NCBI GenBank assembly: GCA_900544065.1
Contig: UQTR01000050.1
Coordinates: forward strand, 1-15,189
Source: an uncultured Collinsella sp.
GTDB taxonomy: Bacteria; Actinomycetota; Coriobacteriia; Coriobacteriales; Coriobacteriaceae
DNA: 15,189 nt
Reading direction: 5' to 3'
The notes below the pieces were generated by a model that ran no database searches, was not told where the DNA came from, and was given only the letters and a program-made list of their open reading frames with translations. The first letter of the stretch is position 1, and every line of letters starts with the position of its first letter. Of the stretch, positions 1 through 5,899 are shown in pieces. Position numbers and translations under genes: made by a program.

Positions 1-6
1 AAAGAG

Positions 7-32
7 AAGAGGCGGGGCATGCCCCGCCTCTT
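7..32. terminator. 26-bp perfect palindrome, probable terminator
   Basis: Positions 7-32 form a perfect palindrome: GAGGCGGGGC and its complement meet at a central ATGCAT-like junction with no spacer. Read on the - strand the stem is followed by TTCTCTTT, which resembles an intrinsic terminator tail; on the + strand the tail is only CTTACA. It probably ends a gene lying to the left of the window (on +) or works in both directions. The function is inferred from structure alone. Confidence 0.55.
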
Positions 33-417
33 ACACCACATCTCTGCGCGCTACCTACCCCCGCCTGGGCCGTGCAAAAAACGGAGTATTCTGCACGGCA
101 AGTTCCTCCGGTACCGCTGCAGTTGGCTAACATTGCGTAGATCAACGTCATTTTGGGGTCCGGTGCGACGCGAGACATGTTTATTTGTCTCGACGAAGTC
201 TGTCTGCCGACCCAAATCGCCGGTCGAAGGCGTCTTTGGGGCCAATAAGGGGTGTCCGGCGCGTATGCAGCCGTCCTGGCCTGCTGAATACTCCCAAAAA
301 TGCACGGTGCTCCCCGGGGGACCCGTGCGCGCGGCGAAAACCATGTCCATGTCGCCATCCGCATCGCCATTTTGCTGCACAGACTTTTCTGAATGCCGGG
401 GCCGAATTAGTTAACCA
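33..417. other. Gene-free stretch with inverted motifs and small hairpins
   Basis: No convincing gene is seen here. Reading frames exist on both strands, but they lack ribosome sites, use rare codons such as ATA, AGA, TTA and CTA, and lack the strong third-position GC of the neighbouring genes. Visible structure: CCGTGCA and GGAGTATTC at 70-91 recur inverted at 286-307; a hairpin CGAGACA/TGTCTCG lies at 171-192 with an 8-nt loop; and a stem GCACGG/CCGTGC lies at 302-328 around a CCCCGGGGG core. It could be a remnant of a mobile element or an untranslated RNA region. Confidence 0.5.
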
Positions 418-564
418 AGCTCCCGTGTGGCTGCGGAGGGGCGGGATATAAGGTTTATCGCGAGTTCCGCACGAGCCGAAGGCCACTTAATGTGGCCTTC
501 GTGCGAGCAGGACTGCCCGAGCAGGAAACCTTATATCCCGCCCCTCCGCAGCCACACGGGAGCT
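418..564. repeat. 147-bp nested inverted repeat (39-bp perfect arms)
   Basis: The arms 418-456 and 526-564 are perfect reverse complements over 39 bp; the left arm begins AGCTCCCGTGTGG. Inside sits a second hairpin, 468-505, with CGCACGA and AGGCCAC paired to GTGGCCTTCGTGCG, a 5-nt bulge (475-479) and the loop TTAAT. As RNA this would be one very long stem with an inner stem-loop. No target-site duplication is evident at the edges. It may be a terminator-like element for an upstream gene, a miniature inverted-repeat element, or a cruciform-forming site. No protein is encoded. Confidence 0.85.
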
Positions 565-604
565 GCGCACAAGTTATCCCCCGGCAATCAGAAAATCTAA
601 GTGC

Positions 605-640
605 CAAAAAATAAGATTTTTTGACTCTGTGTTGTATAAC
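605..640 (+). promoter_or_regulatory. Candidate groESL promoter with A/T dyad
   Basis: A dyad CAAAAAAT-AAG-ATTTTTTG spans 605-623, followed by TATAAC at 635-640, a fair -10 hexamer. No good -35 lies 16-18 bp upstream; TTGACT at 621-626 is only 8 bp away and so cannot pair with this -10. The A/T dyad could be an operator or UP-like element. No CIRCE (TTAGCACTC inverted pair) or HAIR (CTTGAGT inverted pair) was found in the 170 bp before groES. Low confidence in the exact promoter. Confidence 0.35.
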
Positions 641-690
641 CCGCCATTCGTGGGTACCATTCAACGCGTACGCAAACGAAGTAGGGAAAC

Positions 691-724
691 CCGCGCGGCC
701 CAACCGCGCGGCCCACAAAGGAGG
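691..724 (+). promoter_or_regulatory. groES leader hairpin and Shine-Dalgarno
   Basis: CCGCGCGG occurs twice, at 691-698 and 704-711; being self-complementary, the copies can pair into an 8-bp GC stem with a 5-nt loop. The repeat extends to CCGCGCGGCCCA. Five bases after the stem comes AAAGGAGG (717-724), a near-perfect ribosome site 8 nt before the groES ATG. A stem this close may influence ribosome loading or protect the mRNA, but it is too GC-rich to be an ordinary melting thermometer. Confidence 0.5.
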
Positions 725-732
725 AAACAAGC

Positions 733-1026
733 ATGTCGTCTTTGAAGCCGCTTGCAGATCGCGTCCTGGTCAAGCCCGACGAGGCCGAGCAGAAGACCGC
801 TTCTGGTCTGTACATCGCCAGCAACGCCCAGGAGAAGCCGCAGCGCGGCACCATCGTTGCCGTTGGCGCCGGCAAGGTCAACGACAAGGGTGAGCGCATC
901 CCCATGGACGTCAAGGTCGGTGACGTTGTCATCTACGGTAAGTTCGGTGGCAACGAGGTCAAGGTCGACGGCGAGAAGTATCTGCTGATGCGCGCCGACG
1001 ACATCTACGCTGTCGTCGAGGCCTAG
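733..1026 (+). CDS. groES: Co-chaperonin GroES (Hsp10)
   Basis: This is the 10-kDa lid of the GroEL chaperonin, a cytosolic heptamer that caps the GroEL ring and helps close the folding chamber in an ATP-dependent cycle. The 97-residue length is normal for the family. Visible hallmarks are the N-terminal KPLADRVLVKPDEAE strand, the mobile-loop region around residues 18-34 (KTASGLYIASNAQEKPQRG), the GTIVAVG segment, and the C-terminal KYLLMRADDIYAVVEA. The ATG at 733 is fixed by AAAGGAGG 8 nt upstream. groEL follows after 96 bp, the usual bicistronic arrangement. Regulation is unclear: no CIRCE or HAIR operator is visible. Identification is secure. Confidence 0.97.
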   Translation: MSSLKPLADRVLVKPDEAEQKTASGLYIASNAQEKPQRGTIVAVGAGKVNDKGERIPMDVKVGDVVIYGKFGGNEVKVDGEKYLLMRADDIYAVVEA

Positions 1027-1122
1027 TCTCGTCAGAATCTCTGATTCGTCTTTGAACGCGCCCGCCGCATAGGACTCGGAAGCGGCGACGCGAGTCACAT
1101 TTCTTTTGGAGGATTACCTACC

Positions 1123-2760
1123 ATGGCAAAGAACATTACGTTCAACACCGATGCCCGCGCTAAGCTTGCCAAGGGCGTCAACACTCTGGCCGACGCCGTT
1201 ACCGTCACCATGGGCCCCAAGGGTCGCTACGTTGCGCTGCAGCGCACGTTCGGTGCCCCGACCATCACCAACGACGGCGTTTCCGTCGCCAAGGAGATCG
1301 AGCTCGAGGACAACATCGAGAACATGGGCGCTCAGCTGGTGAAGGAGGTTGCCACCAAGACCAACGACACCGTGGGTGACGGCACCACCACCGCAACTCT
1401 GCTCGCTCAGGCCATCGTCAACGACGGCCTGCGCAACGTCGCCGCTGGCGCCAACCCGCTGGCCATTCGTCGCGGCATCGACAAGGCCGTTAACGCCGCC
1501 GTTGCCGAGATGAAGAAGCAGGCCAAGCCGGTCGAGACCAAGGAACAGATCGCTTCCGTCGGTACCATCTCCGCCGGTGACCCCGAGGTCGGCGAGAAGA
1601 TCGCCGAGGCTATGGAGGTCGTGGGCAAGGACGGCGTCATCACCGTCGAGGATTCCCAGACGTTCGACATCACCATCGACACCGTCGAGGGCATGCAGTT
1701 CGACAAGGGCTATGTCTCCGCTTACTTCGTCACGGACAACGACCGCATGGAGGCCGTGATGAAGGATCCGTACATCCTCATCACCGACCAGAAGATTTCC
1801 AGCGTTCAGGACATTATGCCCGTTCTCGAGGCTGTCCAGCGCGCTGGCCGCGGCCTGCTCATCATCGCTGAGGACATCGACGGCGAGGCTCTGCCGACCC
1901 TGGTCCTCAACAAGATCCGTGGCGCCCTCAACGTCTGCGCCGTCAAGGCCCCGGGCTACGGCGATCGCCGCAAGCGCATCCTCGAGGACATCGCCGTCCT
2001 CACCGGTGGCCAGGCTGCCCTGGACGAGCTGGGTGTGAAGGTCGCTGACATCACCGCCGATATGCTCGGTACCGCTAAGTCCGTCACCATCTCCAAGGAC
2101 AACACCGTCGTCGTCGGCGGCGCTGGCTCCAAGGAGGCCATCGACGCTCGTATCGCTCAGATCAAGGGCGAGATGGAGAACACCACCTCTGACTTCGACC
2201 GTGAGAAGCTCCAGGAGCGCCTGGCCAAGCTCTCCGGCGGCGTTGCCGTCATCAAGGTCGGCGCTGCTACCGAGTCCGAGCTCAAGGAGATCAAGCACCG
2301 CGTCGAGGATGCCCTGCAGGCTACCCGCGCTGCTGTCGAGGAGGGCATCGTCGCCGGCGGTGGCGTCGCCTTCATGGACGCTGCTCCCGCGCTCGACGCT
2401 GTCGAGATCGACGACCCCGAGGAGAAGATCGGCGTCGATATCGTCAAGAAGGCTCTGACCGCTCCGGTCGCTACCATCGCCAAGAACGCTGGCTTTGAGG
2501 GCGCTGTCGTGGTCGACAAGGTTGCCGAGCTGCCCGCCGGCCAGGGTCTCAACTCTGCCAACGGCGAGTGGGGCGACATGATCGAGATGGGCGTCCTCGA
2601 CCCCGTCAAGGTCAGCCGCGTCACCCTTCAGAACGCTGCTTCTGTCGCCAGCCTGATCCTCATCACCGAGGCTACCGTCTCCGATGTGCCCAAGAACACT
2701 CAGCTTGAGGACGCTATCGCTGCTGCTACCGCTGGTCAGCAGGGCGGCGGTATGTACTAA
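1123..2760 (+). CDS. groEL: Chaperonin GroEL (Hsp60)
   Basis: This is the 60-kDa chaperonin; it forms tetradecameric double rings in the cytosol and folds proteins using ATP with GroES. At 545 residues it is full length. The nucleotide site is visible as TMGPKGRYV (29-37) and GDGTTTATLLAQAI (85-98), with Asp86 equivalent to the E. coli catalytic-site Asp87. The apical region contains DKGYVSAYFV and the second equatorial half contains the conserved GIVAGGGVA. The C-terminus ends QQGGGMY, a short version of the Gly-Gly-Met tail. GGAGG at 1108-1112 supports the ATG at 1123. It is co-transcribed with groES. A 551-codon frame runs antisense through almost the whole gene, but this follows from GC-rich codon use and is not a gene. 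Confidence 0.98.
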   Translation: MAKNITFNTDARAKLAKGVNTLADAVTVTMGPKGRYVALQRTFGAPTITNDGVSVAKEIELEDNIENMGAQLVKEVATKTNDTVGDGTTTATLLAQAIVNDGLRNVAAGANPLAIRRGIDKAVNAAVAEMKKQAKPVETKEQIASVGTISAGDPEVGEKIAEAMEVVGKDGVITVEDSQTFDITIDTVEGMQFDKGYVSAYFVTDNDRMEAVMKDPYILITDQKISSVQDIMPVLEAVQRAGRGLLIIAEDIDGEALPTLVLNKIRGALNVCAVKAPGYGDRRKRILEDIAVLTGGQAALDELGVKVADITADMLGTAKSVTISKDNTVVVGGAGSKEAIDARIAQIKGEMENTTSDFDREKLQERLAKLSGGVAVIKVGAATESELKEIKHRVEDALQATRAAVEEGIVAGGGVAFMDAAPALDAVEIDDPEEKIGVDIVKKALTAPVATIAKNAGFEGAVVVDKVAELPAGQGLNSANGEWGDMIEMGVLDPVKVSRVTLQNAASVASLILITEATVSDVPKNTQLEDAIAAATAGQQGGGMY

Positions 2761-2786
2761 GGCCGACAAGGTCTAGAACTCCCACC

Positions 2787-2931
2787 GGGAATCCGGGGGC
2801 GTGACGGGGGTTTCTCTCCGGAACGTCCTCGGACATGCAAAGAGGCTCCGCATCGCGCTTCGCGCTGCGGAGCCTCTTTGCGTCCTGCGGAATATTCCGG
2901 AGAGAAACCCCCGTCACGCCCCCGGATTCCC
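2787..2931. repeat. 145-bp nested inverted repeat after groEL
   Basis: Outer arms 2787-2823 and 2895-2931 are perfect reverse complements over 37 bp (left arm starts GGGAATCCGGGGGCGTGACG). An inner hairpin, 2837-2881, has 16-bp perfect arms (GCAAAGAGGCTCCGCA and complement) and a further GCGC-TTC-GCGC tip. The two unpaired spacers between outer and inner stems are each 13 nt (2824-2836 and 2882-2894), making the structure symmetrical. It lies 27 bp after the groEL stop, so it may act as its terminator, although no T-run follows the outer stem. Frames crossing it on both strands give near-identical peptides simply because of the palindrome. Confidence 0.88.
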
Positions 2932-2960
2932 TGCGTTTACGGCCTTGAGGTCGGCGTGGG

Positions 2961-3153
2961 CGGAGGACTTGGTTGTTGGGAATACGTGTCCCGGTCGCTG
3001 TTTCGCGCTTTGCGCGAAAGGCGCGTTACTTTGGGGCGAGTGGAGGATGTGGTTGTTGCAGCGGCTTGTCCCCTTCGTTGTTTCGCGCTTTGCGCGAAAG
3101 GCGCGTTACTTTGGGATGGGTGGGGAACGTGGTTGTTGCGGCAACTGATCCCC
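2961..3153 (+). repeat. 80-bp tandem repeats, about 2.4 copies
   Basis: GGTTGTTG recurs at 2971, 3051 and 3131, exactly 80 bp apart, each time preceded by a GGRGGAYKT-like box. In the two full units a 37-bp core is identical (2999-3035 and 3079-3115). It contains a hairpin TTTCGCGC-TTT-GCGCGAAA followed by GGCGCGTTACTTTGGG. Sequence between the cores is only partly conserved (TGTCCC and TCGYTG stay). The third copy stops after about 23 bp. No protein function is supported; the repeated peptides come from the DNA repeat. Confidence 0.85.
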
Positions 3154-3176
3154 GCCACAAATTACCCTTGGCATAC

Positions 3177-3204
3177 TTGCGCGAACGATTGCTCGTGCTA
3201 CACT
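3177..3204 (+). promoter_or_regulatory. Predicted promoter of the FMN-riboswitch operon
   Basis: TTGCGC (3177-3182) and TACACT (3199-3204) are 16 bp apart. The -10 carries the extended TG motif (TGC at 3196-3198). The predicted start of transcription, about 3211, falls just before the aptamer's first stem, which supports the assignment. The hexamers are imperfect, so confidence is moderate. Confidence 0.55.
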
Positions 3205-3212
3205 TGCAATTG

Positions 3213-3395
3213 CTGTTTCAGGGCGGGGTGGAATTCCCCACTGGCGGTAAATCGGGCGGTGTCAAAGGGACGCCGTGGCGCAGGCGAGATACCTGCGACC
3301 GAGCCGATGAGTCCGCGACCCGTGCGTGTGTTGGTTCGCATGCCGGCTGAACTGGTGAGATCCCAGTACCAACGGTTAGAGTCCGGATGAAAGAG
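3213..3395 (+). ncRNA. FMN riboswitch (RFN element)
   Basis: The leader has the RFN signature: GGGCGGGGTGGAATTCCCCA (3221-3240) then CTGGCGGTAA, a central GATGAGTCCGCGACCC part (3306-3321), CTGGTGAGATCCCAGTACCA (3352-3371) and GTCCGGATGAAAGA (3381-3394). The closing stem pairs TTTCA (3216-3220) with TGAAA (3388-3392). The aptamer binds flavin mononucleotide and normally represses flavin synthesis or transport genes. The ribosome site of ribU begins directly after the closing stem and there is no hairpin plus T-run before it, so control is more likely at translation than at termination. CGCAGG/CCTGCG (3279-3297) is a variable side hairpin whose ACCTGC (3291-3296) could alternatively pair with GCAGGT (3396-3401) at the ribosome site. 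Confidence 0.93.
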
Positions 3396-3407
3396 GCAGG
3401 TGATCTT

Positions 3408-3998
3408 ATGTCTGAACAGTCGCAGCATATCCATTTTGAGAACACGAATAGGTGGAGCACCAAACAGCTCGTTACCATGGCGCTGATGTGCGCTTTGGGC
3501 GCCCTGTTTATGTATGTGCAGCTGCCCATCCTTCCTTCGGCGCCGTTTTTGACGTATGACCCGTCGCTGGTGCCGGCGATGGTGTGCGGTTTTGCGTATG
3601 GCCCTGGCGCCGGCACTGCTGTTGCCGCCATGGCGATCGTTATCCATGCGCTCACCACGGGTGACTGGGTCGGCGCGCTTATGAACCTGGTGGCTACGCT
3701 GGGTTATATTCTGCCCGCGGCTATCGTGTACCAGAAGATGCATACCTATAAGGGTGCCGTGATTGGCCTAGTGTTCGGTGTCATTGCCGCTACGGCGCTG
3801 TCTATGGTCGCTAACCTTACCATTGGCGTATGGTTCTGGTATGGCTCGGTCGATGTGATCGCCCCGCTCATGATTCCTGCCGTGCTGCCGTTCAACCTTA
3901 TCAAGACCGTGCTTAACTCGGTATTGACGCTTGCAGTGTACAAGGCGGTCTCCAACCTCATCACGCCTAAAAAGGACCAGGTCAAAGGCCGCGCATGA
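3408..3998 (+). CDS. ribU: Riboflavin ECF transporter S component RibU
   Basis: This is the membrane substrate-binding subunit of an energy-coupling-factor vitamin importer; family features and the riboswitch point to riboflavin. With the start at 3408 it has 196 residues, typical for RibU. It is very hydrophobic, with about six membrane segments: a first helix TKQLVTMALMCALGALFMYV, then the family-typical FLTYDPSLVPAMVCGFAYGP, followed by several glycine/alanine-rich helices and VLPFNLIKTVLNSVLTLAVY. An in-frame ATG at 3387 lies inside the conserved GGATGAAAG of the aptamer and has no ribosome site; the ATG at 3408 follows AGGTGATC (3398-3405), which can pair with 16S rRNA. The stop overlaps the ecfA start (ATGA), indicating coupled translation. 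Confidence 0.9.
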   Translation: MSEQSQHIHFENTNRWSTKQLVTMALMCALGALFMYVQLPILPSAPFLTYDPSLVPAMVCGFAYGPGAGTAVAAMAIVIHALTTGDWVGALMNLVATLGYILPAAIVYQKMHTYKGAVIGLVFGVIAATALSMVANLTIGVWFWYGSVDVIAPLMIPAVLPFNLIKTVLNSVLTLAVYKAVSNLITPKKDQVKGRA

Positions 3999-5899
3999 TT
4001 GAGTGTCGGGGCGTTTCCTTTAGCTATGACGGTGCCGTGTCGGCACTCGACGGTGTCGATCTGAACATCGAGGACGGGGAGTTTTTCTGCATCCTCGGTG
4101 GCAATGGGTCGGGCAAGTCGACGTTTGCCAAGCATCTGAATGCGCTGTTGCAGCCCGATGCGGGCACGGTACGCATCAACGGCATGGATGCGTCCGACCC
4201 CGAGCTGGTCTACGACATTCGTTCGACCGCGGGCATGGTATTCCAGAATCCCGACGACCAGCTGGTGGCAACGCTTGTCGAAGATGACATTGCGTTTGGT
4301 CCCGAAAACCTTGGCGTGCCATCGGCACAAATAGCACAGCGTGTACGCGAGGCGCTGAAGGGCGTGGGCCTGGTGGGCTTTGAGCGCCACGAGACCCACG
4401 CGCTCTCGGGTGGCCAAAAGCAGCGCGTGGCGCTTGCCGGTGTGCTCGCCATGGAACCGCGCGTGCTCATCTTGGACGAGGCTTCTTCGATGCTCGATCC
4501 GCGTGGACGCAAGGGCCTCATGAAGGCTTGCCACGCGTTGCACGATCGCGGCATGACCATCGTGATGATTACGCACTTTATGGAAGAGGCCGCCGAGGCC
4601 GATCGTGTCGCGGTATTTCGGGCGGGGCGCGTTGCCATGCTCGGTACGCCCGAGGAAATCTTGACGCGGGCGGACGAACTTGCGCAGCTCAACTTGGATA
4701 TGCCGGCGTCGTGCTGTCTAGGTAGGGCACTTCGTGCGAAGGGCGTACCCGTTTGCGCGCAGGTGCGTGAGGCGGATATGGTCGCCGAGATTGCGCAGGC
4801 TTATGCCGAGCGGAGTGGGGTAGACATCGTGGGGCGGCCCTTTGAGTCCGATCCTCGTATGCTCGACAACGCATCCTCTGCAAACGATGGAACAGCAGCG
4901 TCGGAGCCCGTCATAGAGCTATCCCATGTTTCGTACAGTTATTCGCTCAGTCCGCGCGAGCGCCGCCGCTGGCATAAGCGCTCGGTCACTGCGGGCAAAT
5001 CGAGCAAACAGGCTCTCTGGGGAAACGACCCCAGCAGTCCGTGGGCGCTGCGCGATGTATCGCTGACGGTGCGTCGCGGCGAGTTCCTGGGCTTGGCAGG
5101 TCATACCGGTTCGGGTAAGTCGACGCTGGTCCAGCATCTCAACGGTTTGATTCGCCCCCAGGAGGGATCCGTTCGCGCGCTGGGGCTCGACCTATCAAAC
5201 AAGAAAGACGCCGCTGCGGTTAAGGCCAAGGTCGGCGTGGTATTTCAGTATCCTGAGCGTCAGCTGTTTGCCGAAACCGTGGCGCAGGACGTGGCGTTTG
5301 GTCCGCACAACCTTGGCTTGCCGCAAGATGAAGTCGACCGTCGTGTCGAGTCATCACTCTCGCGCGTGGGCCTCGATCTTTCCACGGTCGGCGACAAGAG
5401 TCCCTTTGAGCTTTCGGGCGGTCAGCAACGGCGTGTGGCATTCGCCGGCGTGCTCGCCATGGAGCCCGAGGTCCTGGTGCTCGATGAACCCATGGCGGGG
5501 CTCGATCCGGCTGCGCGCAGGGATTTCCTTGAGCTTATCGGTCGACTTCACCGCGATGGCCTGACCGTTGTCATGGTTTCGCATAGTATGGATGACCTGG
5601 CCAATTGCTGCGACCGTATTGTCGTGATGAACGAGGGCGCGGTGTTTGCCGAGGGCACGCCCGCTCAGGTTTTTGCGCATGCGGATGAGCTCAAGTCGAT
5701 CGGCTTGGGCGTTCCCGCCGCCCAGCGCATGGCGTTGGCGCTCGCGGAAGCGGGCGTGCCGCTGCGCTTTGACGGCCTCTATACGGTTGAGTCGCTGGCA
5801 GACGAGTTGGTGGACCTGCTAATCGGTCGCTCAGACGGTCCTTCTAACGTCGCGGACATTGCTAAATCCAAGACGGTCGCGCGAGAGGAGGGCTGCTAA
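3995..5899 (+). CDS. ecfA: Fused double ATPase of ECF transporter (EcfA1-EcfA2)
   Basis: This one polypeptide carries both ABC ATPases that power the ECF importer; in most bacteria these are two separate proteins. Domain 1 shows Walker A GNGSGKST (36-43), a Q-loop FQNPDDQ, signature LSGGQ (137-141) and Walker B VLILDE ending in Glu162. Domain 2 shows GHTGSGKST (369-377), FQYPERQ, LSGGQ (473-477) and VLVLDE with Glu498. The Q-loop and signature of both halves are typical of ECF/cobalt-type ATPases, and both sites look intact. Domain 2 has an unusual basic insert of about 32 residues (318-349, LSPRERRRWHKRS...) between its first strand and the WALRDVSL strand. It overlaps ribU by 4 bp and shares a TAATG junction with ecfT. 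Confidence 0.93.
   Translation: MIECRGVSFSYDGAVSALDGVDLNIEDGEFFCILGGNGSGKSTFAKHLNALLQPDAGTVRINGMDASDPELVYDIRSTAGMVFQNPDDQLVATLVEDDIAFGPENLGVPSAQIAQRVREALKGVGLVGFERHETHALSGGQKQRVALAGVLAMEPRVLILDEASSMLDPRGRKGLMKACHALHDRGMTIVMITHFMEEAAEADRVAVFRAGRVAMLGTPEEILTRADELAQLNLDMPASCCLGRALRAKGVPVCAQVREADMVAEIAQAYAERSGVDIVGRPFESDPRMLDNASSANDGTAASEPVIELSHVSYSYSLSPRERRRWHKRSVTAGKSSKQALWGNDPSSPWALRDVSLTVRRGEFLGLAGHTGSGKSTLVQHLNGLIRPQEGSVRALGLDLSNKKDAAAVKAKVGVVFQYPERQLFAETVAQDVAFGPHNLGLPQDEVDRRVESSLSRVGLDLSTVGDKSPFELSGGQQRRVAFAGVLAMEPEVLVLDEPMAGLDPAARRDFLELIGRLHRDGLTVVMVSHSMDDLANCCDRIVVMNEGAVFAEGTPAQVFAHADELKSIGLGVPAAQRMALALAEAGVPLRFDGLYTVESLADELVDLLIGRSDGPSNVADIAKSKTVAREEGC

Noticed and set aside
51..380. 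109-codon - strand frame in the leader region
   Set aside because: GTG start without a ribosome site, rare codons (ATA, AGA, TTA, CTA) and lower third-position GC than real genes nearby. It might be a dispersed noncoding repeat.
571..580. TTATCCCCC as a DnaA box or sign of a replication origin
   Set aside because: A single imperfect match with no cluster, AT-rich unwinding region or dnaA/dnaN nearby.
1114..2769. 551-codon reading frame antisense to groEL
   Set aside because: It covers groEL almost exactly, has no independent ribosome site, and arises because highly biased GC-rich codons leave few stops on the opposite strand.
2961..3153. CRISPR array
   Set aside because: The 80-bp units are contiguous tandem repeats with partly conserved interiors, not short repeats with unique spacers, and no cas gene is present.
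2726..3390. Frames on both strands across the inverted repeat and 80-bp repeats
   Set aside because: The similar peptides on opposite strands and the repeated peptide blocks are direct consequences of the palindrome and tandem repeats; no ribosome sites.
3387..3407. Upstream ATG as the start of ribU
   Set aside because: It is part of the conserved 3' end of the FMN aptamer and has no ribosome site; ATG at 3408 has a strong one.
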